A stretch of 64,000 nucleotides of DNA from Subsaxibacter sp. CAU 1640 (lineage in GTDB: Bacteria > Bacteroidota > Bacteroidia > Flavobacteriales > Flavobacteriaceae). The stretch covers positions 538,479 to 602,478 of the forward strand of contig NZ_JALNMI010000002.1 in NCBI RefSeq assembly GCF_023156585.1, given 5' to 3'. The notes under the pieces were generated by a model. The model saw only the letters and a program-made list of their open reading frames with translations. It was not told the DNA's origin and searched no databases. A program made the translations under genes and the position numbers. Below, in pieces: positions 24,694-34,713 of the stretch. Every line of letters starts with the position of its first letter. The first letter of the stretch is position 1.

Positions 24694-27363
24694 TTAATTT
24701 TCGGCCAAATTTGGACTTAACCATTTTTCTGCTTCTTCAAGTGATATTTGACGTCGCTTTGCATAATCCTTCAACTGGTCGTCGGCAATTTTTCCGAGCC
24801 CAAAATATTTAGCTTCCGGGTTTGCAAAATAATAACCGCTCACACTTGCCGCTGGCCACATCGCGAGACTTTCGGTCAATTCTACGCCAATGTTTTCCTT
24901 GACCTTAAGCAATTCCCAAATGGTTGGTTTTTCCAAATGGTCTGGACACGCTGGATATCCTGGTGCTGGGCGAATGCCTTTGTAATCTTCCTTAATCAAT
25001 TCTTCATTGGTCAAATTCTCGTTTTTGGCATAGCCCCAATAATTGGTTCTAACTTCCTTGTGTAAATATTCGGCAAAGGCTTCCGCCAAACGGTCTGCCA
25101 AAGCCTTTATCATAATGGAATTATAATCGTCATTATTTTTCTCAAACTGCTTTGCCAATTCATCCGTTCCAAAACCTGTGGACACACAAAATGCACCAAT
25201 ATAATCTTGTTTTCCAGAAGATTTTGGCGCAATGAAATCTGCCAAGGCGATGTTTGGAACACCTTCACGTTTTTTGGATTGCTGGCGAAGGGTTAAAAAC
25301 GTATGACCTCCATCAACTTCGATATCATCATCATTAACTGTATTTGCTGGAAATAATCCGAAAATAGCTTTGGCCTTCAATAGTTTTTCATCCAAAATTC
25401 GCTGCAAAAGATTTTTGGCATCCTTAAACAAATCTTTAGCTTGCTCACCGACGACGCTGTCCTCCAAAATATCTGGATAACGTCCGTGCAAATCCCAACT
25501 TCTGAAAAACGGGCTCCAATCGATGTAATCTTCCAATTTTTTCAAATCAAAATCCTCTAAAACCTTAATTCCCAAATGATTTGGCTTTACTATTTCTGAA
25601 GCATTCCAATCAATCTGAAATTTATTTTGACGAGCTTCTTCGATAGAAACATATTCTTTTTCCTTGCTTCGATTTAAAAATTGCTCTCGGAATTTATCAT
25701 ATTCCTCACGAATCTGTTCTTTATAGATTTTATTATTCTTTTGAAGCAAATTTCCAACAACAGTCACCGCTCTTGAGGCATCATTGATATGAACAACACT
25801 GTGATTGTACGTTGGCGCAATTTTCACGGCAGTATGTGCTCGAGACGTGGTGGCACCACCAATAATCAGTGGAATGTTGAAATTTTTCTTTTCCATTTCC
25901 TTCGAAACGTACACCATCTCATCCAAAGACGGCGTTATCAATCCGCTTAAACCGATGATATCCACATTTTCGGCAATGGCTGTCTCGATAATTTTTTCAG
26001 GTGGAACCATCACACCCAAATCCACAATTTCATAATTGTTGCAACCCAAAACGACACTCACAATATTTTTTCCGATATCGTGAACATCCCCTTTTACAGT
26101 TGCCATTAAGATTTTTCCGGCAGATTGAGATTTTCCATCCTTTTGTGCTTCAATAAACGGTTGCAAATAAGCCACCGCTTTTTTCATCACACGAGCAGAT
26201 TTTACAACTTGTGGAAGGAACATTTTTCCGCTGCCAAATAAATCGCCGACCACATTCATCCCAATCATCAAATGCCCTTCGATGACTTCAATCGGTCGCT
26301 CTACAGTGGTTCTAGCCTCTTCGACATCCTCAATAATATAAGTGTCAATGCCTTTCACCAAAGCGTGCGTAATTCTATCTTGAAGTGGCTCATTCCTCCA
26401 TTCCTGAACAGATACTGATTCATCTTTTTTGTTGTTCTTGACAGTTTCAGCAAAATCCAACAAACGTTCCGTGGCATCATTTCTTCTATCAAAAAACACA
26501 TCCTCAACTAATTCCAACAGTTCTTTATTAATTTCGTCGTAAACCTCCAACATCGCAGGATTGACGATACCAAGATTCATTCCGTGTTGGATGGCGTGAT
26601 ATAAGAATGATGCGTGCATTGCCTCACGAACGGTGTCATTTCCCCTAAAAGAGAAAGATACGTTGCTGACACCTCCAGAAACATTCGCATAAGGCAGATT
26701 CTCACGAATCCATTTGGTAGCGTTGAAGAAATCAAGCGCATTTTTGCGATGCTCTTCCATACCTGTGGCGACAGGAAAAATATTCGGGTCAAAAATGATG
26801 TCCTGAGGTGGAAAGTGGACAATGTTCACTAATATGTTATAAGAACGTTCGCAAATTTCAATTCTTCGTTCATACGTATCTGCCTGACCATCTTCGTCAA
26901 AAGCCATCACAATCACTGCAGCTCCGTAACGTTTGACCAATTTTGCGTGATGGATAAAGGCTTCTTCACCTTCCTTTAGACTGATGGAATTAACGACCGA
27001 TTTTCCTTGAACTACCTTCAATCCAGCCTCTATGATTTCCCATTTGGAGCTGTCAATCATAATTGGGATTCGAGAAATATCAGGTTCCGAGGCAATCAAA
27101 TTGAGGAATGTGGTCATCGCGTGAACGCCATCCAACATTCCTTCGTCCATATTCACGTCGAGAATTTGTGCACCACCATCCACTTGGTGTCGCGCCACCT
27201 CAAGCGCTTCCGAATATTTTTCTTCTTTGATTAATCTTAAAAATTTTCTAGAACCAGTAACATTAGTTCGCTCTCCGACATTAATAAAATTACTTTCAGG
27301 TGTTACTACGAGTGGTTCTAGTCCCGAAAGGATTAAATATTTCTTACAGTCACCTTCCGCCAT
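24694..27363 (-). CDS. metH: Methionine synthase, cobalamin-dependent: folate, B12 and activation domains
   Basis: An 889-residue protein equal to the C-terminal three-quarters of a normal MetH. Domains: pterin (methyl-THF) binding barrel about 20-290 ([26 protein letters not shown]), B12 cap and binding about 310-560 with the cobalt-ligand motif [10 protein letters not shown] and downstream [14 protein letters not shown], and the SAM-dependent reactivation domain about 570-889 ([15 protein letters not shown]). The homocysteine-binding module is the separate gene just upstream, overlapping by one base (TAATG). It transfers a methyl group from methyl-THF through cobalamin. Confidence 0.95.
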   Translation of the reverse strand: MAEGDCKKYLILSGLEPLVVTPESNFINVGERTNVTGSRKFLRLIKEEKYSEALEVARHQVDGGAQILDVNMDEGMLDGVHAMTTFLNLIASEPDISRIPIMIDSSKWEIIEAGLKVVQGKSVVNSISLKEGEEAFIHHAKLVKRYGAAVIVMAFDEDGQADTYERRIEICERSYNILVNIVHFPPQDIIFDPNIFPVATGMEEHRKNALDFFNATKWIRENLPYANVSGGVSNVSFSFRGNDTVREAMHASFLYHAIQHGMNLGIVNPAMLEVYDEINKELLELVEDVFFDRRNDATERLLDFAETVKNNKKDESVSVQEWRNEPLQDRITHALVKGIDTYIIEDVEEARTTVERPIEVIEGHLMIGMNVVGDLFGSGKMFLPQVVKSARVMKKAVAYLQPFIEAQKDGKSQSAGKILMATVKGDVHDIGKNIVSVVLGCNNYEIVDLGVMVPPEKIIETAIAENVDIIGLSGLITPSLDEMVYVSKEMEKKNFNIPLIIGGATTSRAHTAVKIAPTYNHSVVHINDASRAVTVVGNLLQKNNKIYKEQIREEYDKFREQFLNRSKEKEYVSIEEARQNKFQIDWNASEIVKPNHLGIKVLEDFDLKKLEDYIDWSPFFRSWDLHGRYPDILEDSVVGEQAKDLFKDAKNLLQRILDEKLLKAKAIFGLFPANTVNDDDIEVDGGHTFLTLRQQSKKREGVPNIALADFIAPKSSGKQDYIGAFCVSTGFGTDELAKQFEKNNDDYNSIMIKALADRLAEAFAEYLHKEVRTNYWGYAKNENLTNEELIKEDYKGIRPAPGYPACPDHLEKPTIWELLKVKENIGVELTESLAMWPAASVSGYYFANPEAKYFGLGKIADDQLKDYAKRRQISLEEAEKWLSPNLAEN

Positions 27364-28364
27364 TATGCAAATACTTTTAGTTCTCTTGGTTTATAATTTT
27401 TTGCCACATCAGCAATTGCCTTGATATGGTCTGGCGTTGTGCCGCAACAACCACCAATAACATTAATCAAGCCATCCTTTAAATAATCTTCCACTAGAAT
27501 CTGCATCTGTTTTGCTGATTGGTCGTATTCTCCAAAGGCATTTGGAAGTCCAGCATTTGGATAGGCAGATGTGTAGAATTCCGTTTCATTGGAAAGCCTC
27601 TGCAAATACGGTTTTAGCTGTTCTGCACCTAGAGCGCAATTAAAACCAACACTTAATAGAGGCACATGAGAAATGGACGCTAAAAAGGCTTCGACCGTTT
27701 GCCCTGAAAGTGTTCTCCCTGACGCGTCTGTTATCGTCCCAGAAACCATCACTGGAATATCGATATTGCGTTCTTCCTTGACTTCTTCGATAGCGAAGAG
27801 ACAGGCTTTTGCATTTAATGTATCAAAAATGGTTTCCACTAAAAGTACATCCACACCACCATCAATCAAAGCTTCCACTTGCTGTTTGTAGGCGATTCGT
27901 AATTCATCAAAGGTCACAGCACGATATTCAGGTCTGTTGACATCTGGAGACAAACTTGCTGTTTTGTTTGTAGGGCCGATACTTCCTGCAACAAAACGAG
28001 GTTGCTCGGGATTTGCTTTCGTGAATTCATCGGCGACTTGTTTTGCGATTTTAGCAGACTCAAAATTCAATTCGTACACCAAATCTTCCATATGATAATC
28101 TGCCATACCGATGGTCGTACCTGAAAAGGTATTAGTTTCAACGATGTCAGCACCAGCTTCAAAATATTTGCGATGCACTTCGGCAATCGCGTGCGGCTGC
28201 GTGATGGACAATAAATCATTGTTTCCCTTCAACGAATGCGGATAATCCTTGAAACGCTCGCCACGATAATCTTCTTCGGTGAACTCGTAACGCTGTAACA
28301 TGGTACCCATAGCGCCATCTAGCACTAAAATTCGTTTTTTTATTTCTTCAGTTATTGAAGGCAT
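27363..28364 (-). CDS. Homocysteine S-methyltransferase module of split MetH
   Basis: A 333-residue protein matching only the N-terminal homocysteine-binding barrel of MetH. N-terminal [21 protein letters not shown]; zinc ligands are Cys in VGFNCALG and the pair in [11 protein letters not shown]. It must act with the 889-residue partner encoded immediately after it (TAATG overlap) to make methionine. I believe the two-gene arrangement is common in Bacteroidota. It lies 3 bp after homoserine dehydrogenase, inside the SAM-I-controlled operon. Confidence 0.93.
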   Translation of the reverse strand: MPSITEEIKKRILVLDGAMGTMLQRYEFTEEDYRGERFKDYPHSLKGNNDLLSITQPHAIAEVHRKYFEAGADIVETNTFSGTTIGMADYHMEDLVYELNFESAKIAKQVADEFTKANPEQPRFVAGSIGPTNKTASLSPDVNRPEYRAVTFDELRIAYKQQVEALIDGGVDVLLVETIFDTLNAKACLFAIEEVKEERNIDIPVMVSGTITDASGRTLSGQTVEAFLASISHVPLLSVGFNCALGAEQLKPYLQRLSNETEFYTSAYPNAGLPNAFGEYDQSAKQMQILVEDYLKDGLINVIGGCCGTTPDHIKAIADVAKNYKPRELKVFA

Positions 28365-28367
28365 ATG

Positions 28368-29447
28368 TTAATTTACTTGATTTGACAATTTAATAATATC
28401 TGATAGCAGACCTCGTGCCGTGACAGCCTTTCCTGCTCCTGCTCCTTGAATGACCAATGGAAATTCATTATAAGAATCTGAATAAATCTCAAATACCGAA
28501 TCGGCTCCTTTCAATTGACCAATTGCGGAATTTTTAGCTTCGGAAATCAGTTTGACTTCCAAGGTATTTTTTTCAACATCCAATTCTCCAACATAGCGTA
28601 ACACGTGGTCTTGTGATTGCTTTGATTTGATATCCGAAAATACGTTGTCCAATTCCTTAACCCTTGATTTAAACTGATGCAAGGTGGTTTTTCCGTTGAG
28701 TTGCTTCGGAACCAATGATTCGACCGAAACATCCTTGATTTCAGGTTTTAGATTCAGCTCTCGTGCCAAAATTAACAATTTTCTGGCGACATCATTTCCT
28801 GACAAATCTTCTCGAGCATCAGGCTCGGTCAAACCTAGTGTTGTAGCCTGACTCAAAATATCTGAAAATGGAATGTTATCATCAGAAAATGAATTGAAAA
28901 TATAGCTCAATGAACCCGAAAAAACACCACGTATTTTCTTAATATCTTCTCCAGAATCATATAAGCGTTTGATGGTTTCAATCACTGGTAACCCTGCGCC
29001 CACATTCGTTTCATACAAAAATGACTTTTTATTTGATTTCAACGTCTCACGAAATGATTCGTAAAAATCATAGCTTAAGGTATTCGCGATTTTATTGGCA
29101 GAAACGATATGAAAACCATTCTTCACCAATAATTCATAACTATTCACCAACTCGCGACTTGCCGTAGCATCAACTGCAATCAGATTGTCCAAATTTTTAC
29201 TTTGAACAAAATCGATAATGTCTTGAATTTTAAAAGGCACGGAGCAGGTTTCAAAATCACATTCCCAAATACTTGTGTTTTCACTCGATTTGAAGAAGGC
29301 CAATTTGGAATTGGTCACAACGGGAATGTTCAGCTGCAAGTTCTGCGCGGCCAGTTTTGGCTTTGCGCAATTGATTTGTTCAATCAAAGTGCTGCCCACG
29401 TTCCCGATTCCGAAGATGACGATGTTTAGGCTTTTAAGACTCGACAT
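28368..29447 (-). CDS. Homoserine dehydrogenase
   Basis: Reduces aspartate semialdehyde to homoserine, the branch point to methionine and threonine. The 359-residue protein has an N-terminal NAD(P) motif (NIVIFGIGNVGSTLIEQ), the catalytic domain with GAGLPVIETIKRL, GVFSGSLSYIFN and DAREDLSGNDVARKLLILARE, as in the C-terminal half of ThrA. No aspartokinase or ACT domain is attached. ATG at 29447 was preferred over an upstream TTG at 29480; it overlaps the end of the preceding PLP gene by 14 bp. Confidence 0.92.
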   Translation of the reverse strand: MSSLKSLNIVIFGIGNVGSTLIEQINCAKPKLAAQNLQLNIPVVTNSKLAFFKSSENTSIWECDFETCSVPFKIQDIIDFVQSKNLDNLIAVDATASRELVNSYELLVKNGFHIVSANKIANTLSYDFYESFRETLKSNKKSFLYETNVGAGLPVIETIKRLYDSGEDIKKIRGVFSGSLSYIFNSFSDDNIPFSDILSQATTLGLTEPDAREDLSGNDVARKLLILARELNLKPEIKDVSVESLVPKQLNGKTTLHQFKSRVKELDNVFSDIKSKQSQDHVLRYVGELDVEKNTLEVKLISEAKNSAIGQLKGADSVFEIYSDSYNEFPLVIQGAGAGKAVTARGLLSDIIKLSNQVN

Positions 29448-30609
29448 AGTGCTTCGATTTTTGTTTGTTGACACCAGCAAACGCTTGGCTCAAATCATTA
29501 ATCAAATCGTGGGCATCTTCAATGCCGCAAGACAAACGAATCAAAGAATCCTTGATGCCAGATTGCAAACGAATCTCACGAGGAATCGAACAATGCGTCA
29601 TTTGCGGTGGGTGACAGAGTAAACTCTTCACACCTCCAAGGCTTTCAGCCAACTTAAAATAGCTGGTGCTTGTGACGAATTGATTTGTGGCATCTTGCGT
29701 GTCTTCTTTAAGCGTGAAAGACACAATTCCGCCGAACAAACCGTTTTGTTGACGTTTTGCAATGGCGTGATTTTTATGCGTTACCAAACCTGGATAAAAC
29801 ACCTCATCCACTGCGTGATGATTTGACAGAAATGCAGCAACCGCAAAGGCATTTTCACACTGCTTTTTATAACGAAGCTCCAAGGTTTCAATGCCTCGGA
29901 TGGTCAAAAAGCAATCCCAAGGACCAAGCACACCTCCAGAAGCATTCTGAACGAATTTAATTTTTTCTGATAGTTCTTGTGTTTTGGTCACTACTAAACC
30001 TGCGACCAAATCAGAATGTCCGCCGATGTATTTTGTACCACTGTGGATAACAATATCTGCACCCAAAGCGATTGGTTTTTGAGCAATTGGGCTTGCAAAG
30101 GTATTGTCTACGACCAATAATGCACCAACACTTTTCGCAATGATTGCGATGGTTTGAATATCGGACACTTTCAATGTTGGATTGGTTGGTGATTCAATCC
30201 AAACGAGTTTTGTTTTACTGCTGATTTTGTCGGCGACATTGCTTGCATCTGTCGTATCGACATAATGTACTTTCACACCCAACTTCTCGTAAACGTGTGT
30301 AAAAAGTCGGTAGGCGCCACCGTAAATGTCATCAACCGCAATGATTTCATCGCCAGCTGATAATAGCTTTAGCACTGCGTCGATGGCTGCCAAACCTGTA
30401 GCGAAGGCAAATCCGGAATGGCCACCTTCTAGGTTAGCGACGACATCTTCAAGTACTTTTCTTGTAGGATTGTTTGTCCTTGCATAATCATACCCTTTAT
30501 TGACACCAGGTGCCTCTTGGATAAAGGTTGACGTTTGGTACACAGGTACCGAAATTGCTCCAGTTAGCGGGTCGCTAGGAATGGAATGGATAATTTGTGT
30601 TGCACTCAT
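29434..30609 (-). CDS. Trans-sulfuration PLP enzyme (cystathionine gamma-synthase / O-acylhomoserine sulfhydrylase type)
   Basis: A 391-residue Cys/Met metabolism PLP enzyme. Marks include PVYQTSTF, YDYARTNNPTRKVLE, SGFAFATGLAAI, DDIYGGAYR, WIESPTNPTLKV, DNTFASP and the PLP lysine in HSGTKYIGGHSDLVAG. Members interconvert activated homoserine, cysteine or sulfide; which acyl group and sulfur donor are used cannot be read from sequence alone. It is the first gene of the minus-strand methionine operon, with a SAM-I riboswitch and terminator upstream. Confidence 0.9.
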   Translation of the reverse strand: MSATQIIHSIPSDPLTGAISVPVYQTSTFIQEAPGVNKGYDYARTNNPTRKVLEDVVANLEGGHSGFAFATGLAAIDAVLKLLSAGDEIIAVDDIYGGAYRLFTHVYEKLGVKVHYVDTTDASNVADKISSKTKLVWIESPTNPTLKVSDIQTIAIIAKSVGALLVVDNTFASPIAQKPIALGADIVIHSGTKYIGGHSDLVAGLVVTKTQELSEKIKFVQNASGGVLGPWDCFLTIRGIETLELRYKKQCENAFAVAAFLSNHHAVDEVFYPGLVTHKNHAIAKRQQNGLFGGIVSFTLKEDTQDATNQFVTSTSYFKLAESLGGVKSLLCHPPQMTHCSIPREIRLQSGIKDSLIRLSCGIEDAHDLINDLSQAFAGVNKQKSKHYVES

Positions 30610-30692
30610 TTTTCTAATTTTTTTGAGTTAATAAATAGATTAAAACAAAAAGCCAAATAAGTCTTTGCAGACGTACCTAATAGAAAAATGTT

Positions 30693-30728
30693 AAAAAGAA
30701 AAACGTTATTTCAGAAAGAAATTAACGT
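30693..30728 (-). terminator. Expression-platform terminator of the SAM-I riboswitch
   Basis: Minus strand ACGTTAATTTC-TTTCT-GAAATAACGT (one bulged A) followed by TTTTCTTTTT, only 3 bases after the riboswitch closing helix. SAM binding is expected to favour this terminator and stop transcription before the methionine operon. Confidence 0.8.
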
Positions 30729-30730
30729 GT

Positions 30731-30852
30731 TGTTATCTATCCAAATCATCGATAAATGAATCGAGTCATTAAGTAGAATTTAGCACCTTCTCGCAGTCCG
30801 AGGGTTGCTAAGGCTTCATCGGGTCTAATCCCTCCGCCTTTCTTGATAACAC
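30731..30852 (-). promoter_or_regulatory. SAM-I riboswitch (S-box)
   Basis: On the minus strand the hallmark S-box order is intact: closing helix GTTATC (30845-30850) with GATAAC (30732-30737), AAGAAAGGCGGAGGGA, the kink-turn/pseudoknot segment CCCGATGAAGCC, TTAGCAACC, then a variable hairpin and AAGGTGCTAAATTC, and finally GGATAGATAAC. It precedes the PLP/homoserine dehydrogenase/metH operon. By family knowledge it binds S-adenosylmethionine and turns the operon off. Confidence 0.95.
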
Positions 30853-30881
30853 TTCAGTAAGTTTTTGAACTTTATTGAGTA

Positions 30882-30914
30882 CAAATATTGCAACACAAAA
30901 TTTAGAATTCCAAA
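30882..30914 (-). promoter_or_regulatory. Promoter of the methionine operon
   Basis: Minus strand TTTG (30911-30914), 21 bp, AATATTTG (30882-30889), one base from consensus, about 30 bp upstream of the SAM-I riboswitch. Confidence 0.45.
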
Positions 30915-30940
30915 TTTCAGACGAAAAAATTTAAAAATAA

Positions 30941-30970
30941 TTTGCCATCCATTTAATTTTTTTACTTTTG
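30941..30970 (+). promoter_or_regulatory. Promoter of metK
   Basis: TTTG (30941-30944), 18 bp, TACTTTTG (30963-30970). It predicts a start about 15 bp before the SAM-II element and a 5' UTR of roughly 120 bases. Confidence 0.65.
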
Positions 30971-30984
30971 CCGAAGATAAATTT

Positions 30985-31036
30985 TAGAGGAAAGATTTGA
31001 CTGATTGCAACCTCATTAAAAAATGCTAAAGGCAGT
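30985..31036 (+). promoter_or_regulatory. SAM-II riboswitch
   Basis: Matches the compact SAM-II pseudoknot: first helix GAGG (30987-30990) with CCTC (31011-31014), conserved loop GATTTGACTGATTGCAA, linker ATTAAAAAAT, and the 3' strand GCTAAAGG that pairs back to TTGC in the loop. It lies upstream of metK. It has no terminator after it, so translation control is likely, though the metK ATG is about 60 bases further on. Confidence 0.85.
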
Positions 31037-31096
31037 GCAAACTTCCTTCGACGCAAAACGTCAAATCGCTTTCAATTACTTATTTAAAGACTTAAT

Positions 31097-32350
31097 ATGG
31101 CGTATTTATTTACATCAGAGAGCGTGTCTGAAGGACACCCAGACAAAGTGGCGGATCAGATCAGTGATGCGTTGATTGATCACTTTTTAGCATTTGATAA
31201 AGATTCAAAAGTGGCTTGTGAAACCCTTGTGACGACAGGACAGGTAGTTCTTGCGGGCGAGGTAAAATCGAACACGTATTTAGATGTTCAAAAGATTGCG
31301 AGAGAGACCATCAATAAGATAGGTTATACGAAGAGTGCGTATATGTTTGACGGCAATTCGTGTGGTGTATTTTCGGCTATACACGAGCAATCTGAAGATA
31401 TTAATCGTGGGGTGGACCGTGCGAGCAAAGAAGAGCAAGGTGCGGGCGACCAAGGAATGATGTTTGGATACGCGACAAGAGAAACGGAAAACTTAATGCC
31501 TCTTGCGCTGGACTTATCTCATCGTATTTTGATTGAACTGGCAGCGTTGCGACGTGAGAACAAGGATATTACATATCTACGTCCGGATTCTAAAAGTCAG
31601 GTGACTATTGAATATAGCGATGACAACGTTCCACAACGGATCGATGCTATTGTGGTATCTACACAGCACGATGAGTTTGGCGATGACGATACTATGCTTG
31701 CCAAAATCCGGAAGGATATTGTTGACATCTTGATTCCTAGAGTGAAGGCTGGACTTCCGGAACATATACAAGAACTTTTTAATGACGAGATCAAATATCA
31801 CATTAATCCTACGGGGAAATTTGTTATCGGAGGGCCTCATGGTGATACTGGACTGACTGGTCGTAAAATCATTGTGGATACTTATGGTGGCAAGGGCGCT
31901 CATGGTGGCGGTGCTTTCTCTGGTAAAGACCCTAGTAAGGTAGATAGAAGTGCTGCATACGCTACTCGTCATATCGCCAAGAATCTTGTGGCGGCTGGAC
32001 TGTGTGATGAAGTATTGGTGCAGGTGAGTTACGCTATCGGGGTGGTAGAACCGATGGGTATCTACATCAATACATACGGTACATGCCCTTTTAATTTGAC
32101 TGATGGCGAAATTGCAGAGAAGGTAGAGCAAATTTTTGATATGCGACCTGCTTCTATTGAAGAGCGATTGAAGCTTCGTCAGCCGATGTACAGTGAAACG
32201 GCTGCTTATGGCCACATGGGAAGAACCAATGAGACTGTTACCAAAACTTTCTCGCAGCCTAATGGTGACGACGTTGAAGTTGAGGTTGAGTTATTCACTT
32301 GGGAGAAACTTGACTATGTGGATAAGGTTAAAGAGGCCTTTGATATTTAG
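31097..32350 (+). CDS. metK: S-adenosylmethionine synthetase
   Basis: Makes SAM from methionine and ATP. The 417-residue protein has [37 protein letters not shown], the P-loop-like [33 protein letters not shown] and a C-terminal helical end. It is divergently transcribed from the methionine operon and carries its own SAM-II riboswitch. GC content looks higher than in neighbouring genes, as expected for a highly expressed gene. Confidence 0.97.
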   Translation: MAYLFTSESVSEGHPDKVADQISDALIDHFLAFDKDSKVACETLVTTGQVVLAGEVKSNTYLDVQKIARETINKIGYTKSAYMFDGNSCGVFSAIHEQSEDINRGVDRASKEEQGAGDQGMMFGYATRETENLMPLALDLSHRILIELAALRRENKDITYLRPDSKSQVTIEYSDDNVPQRIDAIVVSTQHDEFGDDDTMLAKIRKDIVDILIPRVKAGLPEHIQELFNDEIKYHINPTGKFVIGGPHGDTGLTGRKIIVDTYGGKGAHGGGAFSGKDPSKVDRSAAYATRHIAKNLVAAGLCDEVLVQVSYAIGVVEPMGIYINTYGTCPFNLTDGEIAEKVEQIFDMRPASIEERLKLRQPMYSETAAYGHMGRTNETVTKTFSQPNGDDVEVEVELFTWEKLDYVDKVKEAFDI

Positions 32351-32410
32351 TATTAAGAATTGAGTAGTTAGTATTAAGACTTGATTCTTTTATCTGACTC
32401 GAAATATATG

Positions 32411-32446
32411 AAAAGCCTTCTGCGTGTTTGCGTGGGAGGTTTTTTT
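32411..32446 (+). terminator. metK terminator
   Basis: Hairpin of nine or more pairs including G-U (GCCTTCTGCG with CGTGGGAGG) followed by seven T's, 60 bp after the stop. Confidence 0.7.
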
Positions 32447-32573
32447 ATTCATGATATTTGATTCGGAATTTAAGATTCTTGACGAATTATTTGTTGTTTC
32501 AATCTTCATCTTTGATGCTTCGATCTTCAATATTTATATAATCTTCTATTTTATTCATCATTCAATTATCAGT

Positions 32574-32617
32574 ATAAAAAAAACCTTCTTCGTGTTATTG
32601 AAAAAGGTTTTGATTTT
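32574..32617. terminator. Terminator for the peptidase gene, usable both ways
   Basis: AAAACCTT (32580-32587) and AAGGTTTT (32604-32611), extended by GAAGAA/TTTTTC pairing, with a run of T's on the minus strand just after the M28 peptidase gene. Nothing else was found in the 283 bp between metK and the peptidase. Confidence 0.7.
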
Positions 32618-32633
32618 TTGATTTCGATATGGC

Positions 32634-34208
32634 TTAATCCATGCCTCCTTTGCGGGTTGGGGAACGTTGTGTAGGCCATTCTTGTTGTTTGCCTGTGCGT
32701 CTGCTTGTTGGGAGGACGCTTTTTTCGTTTGAGGTCTTTGTTTCGTCTTCACTCGCCATGTATGTGAGAATTGCAGCAAGGATTGCGTTGCTTCTGACAT
32801 CATCAAATACAATTTTATCATAGGTATCACGGTTTGTGTGCCATGTGTAATTGCCGTAATCCCAGCTTAACGCGCTTAAATTAAAAGCTGGCGCACCTGC
32901 AGCAACGAATGATGCATTGTCAGAGCCTCCACCACTAGGTGAGCCTGGGAAATTTGTTTCGATGTGCTTTGAGATATCATTTGGAACTGCTTCTAACCAG
33001 CGTGTGAGGTATTCATATGAATGTAGATAGCCAGCTCCAGATAAATTAACGGTGCGTCCGGTACCATTATCTTGATTGAATAGCGCCTGAAGACCCTTTA
33101 CAACTTCTGGATGGTCTTCTACATAAGCGCGAGAGCCGTTTAAGCCCTGCTCTTCGCTTCCCCAATGCCCTGCGATGATGGTTCTTTTTGGGTTAGGATA
33201 AAATTTCTTCAATAGACGCATTGCTTCCATCATGACGATGGTTCCTGTGCCATTGTCAGTCGCTCCTGTGGCGCCGTCCCACGAATCTAAATGCGCTGAA
33301 AGGATGATGTATTCATTTGGTTTTTCGGATCCTTTGATGGTAGCGATGGTGTTAAATGTAGGAGCGGTTCCTAAATCTTTTGATTCAGCTACAATTTTTA
33401 CTTGAGGCTTCACTCCATACTCTACCATACGATATAACATGCCGTAATCTTCGAGTTCGATATCTACAGTAGGAATTTTTTTAGTGGAAGCGCCAAAGAT
33501 TTTGTTGCTACCGATTTCTCTAGACCAATAAGACGCAATGATGCCCGCTGCACCTGCTTTTTCGAGGGCTGCGATGCCTTCATCATTCAAACCATTGGCA
33601 CGTCTGTTTGCATAACCTGTACGTTTGAGGTTTTCTTTGTAGATATCAGACATTGAATCGCGCTCCTTTTTCATTTTGGCAAAAGATTCTTCTGTCGCAT
33701 ATTCTTCCCAATTGCTATCGGGGCGTCCTGTAGGTTGGTATTCTGAAATCATTACCAATTTACCTTTGACATTCTTCAACCAATTTTGGAATTCTGTAGA
33801 ATCTTTCACCATAGGAAGCTTTACGACTTCGGCAGTAACACCTTTAGCGCCCGTGCCAGGACTCCAAGCCAGCTGCATACCATCTAACGACTGTACTCTA
33901 GGATATACAAGGTCGATGTGCGTGATGCCACGTTCCCAAGATTTCCATTCGCCCCACTTTTCATTTTCTGCAGTGATGCCCCACGACTTGTATTTGTCCA
34001 CGACATAATCGTGAGCCTGTTTCATTTGCGGCGTACCGACCAATCTTGGGCCTACAACGTCCAATAATTCGTGTGCGAGCTGCGGTAATTGCGAATTGGT
34101 GGTGGCTTCCTTAATGATGTTTTCGACTACTGGGTCTTCGGTTTGGGCATTTGCCGATGCGATGGTAAGTGCAAGGGCGCATAAGGTAGATTTAAATGTG
34201 TTGTTCAT
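32634..34208 (-). CDS. Exported M28 family zinc peptidase
   Basis: A 524-residue protein resembling plasma glutamate carboxypeptidase/aminopeptidase S. Signal peptide of about 21 residues (ALALTIASANA). A PA domain lies around 130-290 (AGAAGIIASYW). The co-catalytic zinc site is present: SAHLDSWD, ATDNGTG (bridging Asp), GSEEQG (general base Glu and ligand), NQDNGTG and a final His in NYTWHTNRDTYD. The C-terminal 35 residues are basic and low in complexity. It probably cleaves peptides in the periplasm or outside the cell. Confidence 0.9.
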   Translation of the reverse strand: MNNTFKSTLCALALTIASANAQTEDPVVENIIKEATTNSQLPQLAHELLDVVGPRLVGTPQMKQAHDYVVDKYKSWGITAENEKWGEWKSWERGITHIDLVYPRVQSLDGMQLAWSPGTGAKGVTAEVVKLPMVKDSTEFQNWLKNVKGKLVMISEYQPTGRPDSNWEEYATEESFAKMKKERDSMSDIYKENLKRTGYANRRANGLNDEGIAALEKAGAAGIIASYWSREIGSNKIFGASTKKIPTVDIELEDYGMLYRMVEYGVKPQVKIVAESKDLGTAPTFNTIATIKGSEKPNEYIILSAHLDSWDGATGATDNGTGTIVMMEAMRLLKKFYPNPKRTIIAGHWGSEEQGLNGSRAYVEDHPEVVKGLQALFNQDNGTGRTVNLSGAGYLHSYEYLTRWLEAVPNDISKHIETNFPGSPSGGGSDNASFVAAGAPAFNLSALSWDYGNYTWHTNRDTYDKIVFDDVRSNAILAAILTYMASEDETKTSNEKSVLPTSRRTGKQQEWPTQRSPTRKGGMD

Positions 34209-34397
34209 TCGTTCTTTAAATTGTTTTATTTTTTAATTTAGTCATTGAAATTGTTTTGCCGATAAAACAGCGGTCTTAAAGATAACGAATGGTTCTATAG
34301 TTTTTGGTGTTTCGTATATAGTTTTTAGTATGTGATATTCTAACTTTCACATTATTAATTCAATATAAATTTTTTCATTTTCAGATTGTTTTTTGAT

Positions 34398-34628
34398 CAT
34401 TCAACAGTTGCAGGTGCAATTTTAATATTTGCAGGTACGTTTTCAACTTTTGCAACTAGCTTTTCAACTTTTGCAGGTACGTTTTCAACTTGTGCATATT
34501 GCTTTTCAACCTTTGCAGGTATATATTCAACATTTACACGTGCGCCTTCAACTTTTGCAACTAGCTTTTCAAGAAGTGCAGGTGTCTTTTCAACATTTGC
34601 AGCTATATCTTCAACATTTAAACTTTCA
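34398..34628. repeat. 21-bp tandem repeat (minisatellite), about 11 units
   Basis: Units of exactly 21 bp from 34398 to 34628, typified by TTTTCAACTTTTGCAGGTACG. Units at 34440-34460 and 34545-34565 share the ending ACTAGC, and 34419 and 34461 share GGTACG, so there is a higher-order pattern. The last unit is degenerate. Because 21 is a multiple of three, several frames stay open, but none has an ATG. The minus-strand frame would encode a Val-Glu-Lys-Ala-Pro heptad pattern (for example VEKLVAKVENVPA), flanked by stops at both ends. This fills most of the 505-bp gap between the two neighbouring genes. Confidence 0.9.
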
Positions 34629-34657
34629 GTTTAACTATCCTATTCTTAAAAAAAGTA

Positions 34658-34692
34658 AAATCCCATGAAAGATTAGACTATACATGGGATTT
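34658..34692 (-). terminator. Terminator of the orphan gene
   Basis: AAATCCCATG and its complement CATGGGATTT with a 15-nt loop, followed on the minus strand by TTTTACTTTTTTT, 22 bp after the stop of the next gene. Confidence 0.8.
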
Positions 34693-34713
34693 AAATATAA
34701 TGGCAACATTATA

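Noticed and set aside
31577-32215. 212-codon ORF antisense to metK
   Set aside because: It lies entirely inside metK, whose motifs are unmistakable; the antisense product has no domain and the wrong composition.
34398-34628. CRISPR array
   Set aside because: Units are contiguous 21-bp tandem copies with no unique spacers, no 30-bp class repeat and no cas genes nearby.
34386-34634. Coding gene across the 21-bp repeat on the plus strand
   Set aside because: The frame has only a TTG to start from and its product is a simple Phe-Ser-Thr-Ala repeat; open frames are a by-product of the 21-bp period.
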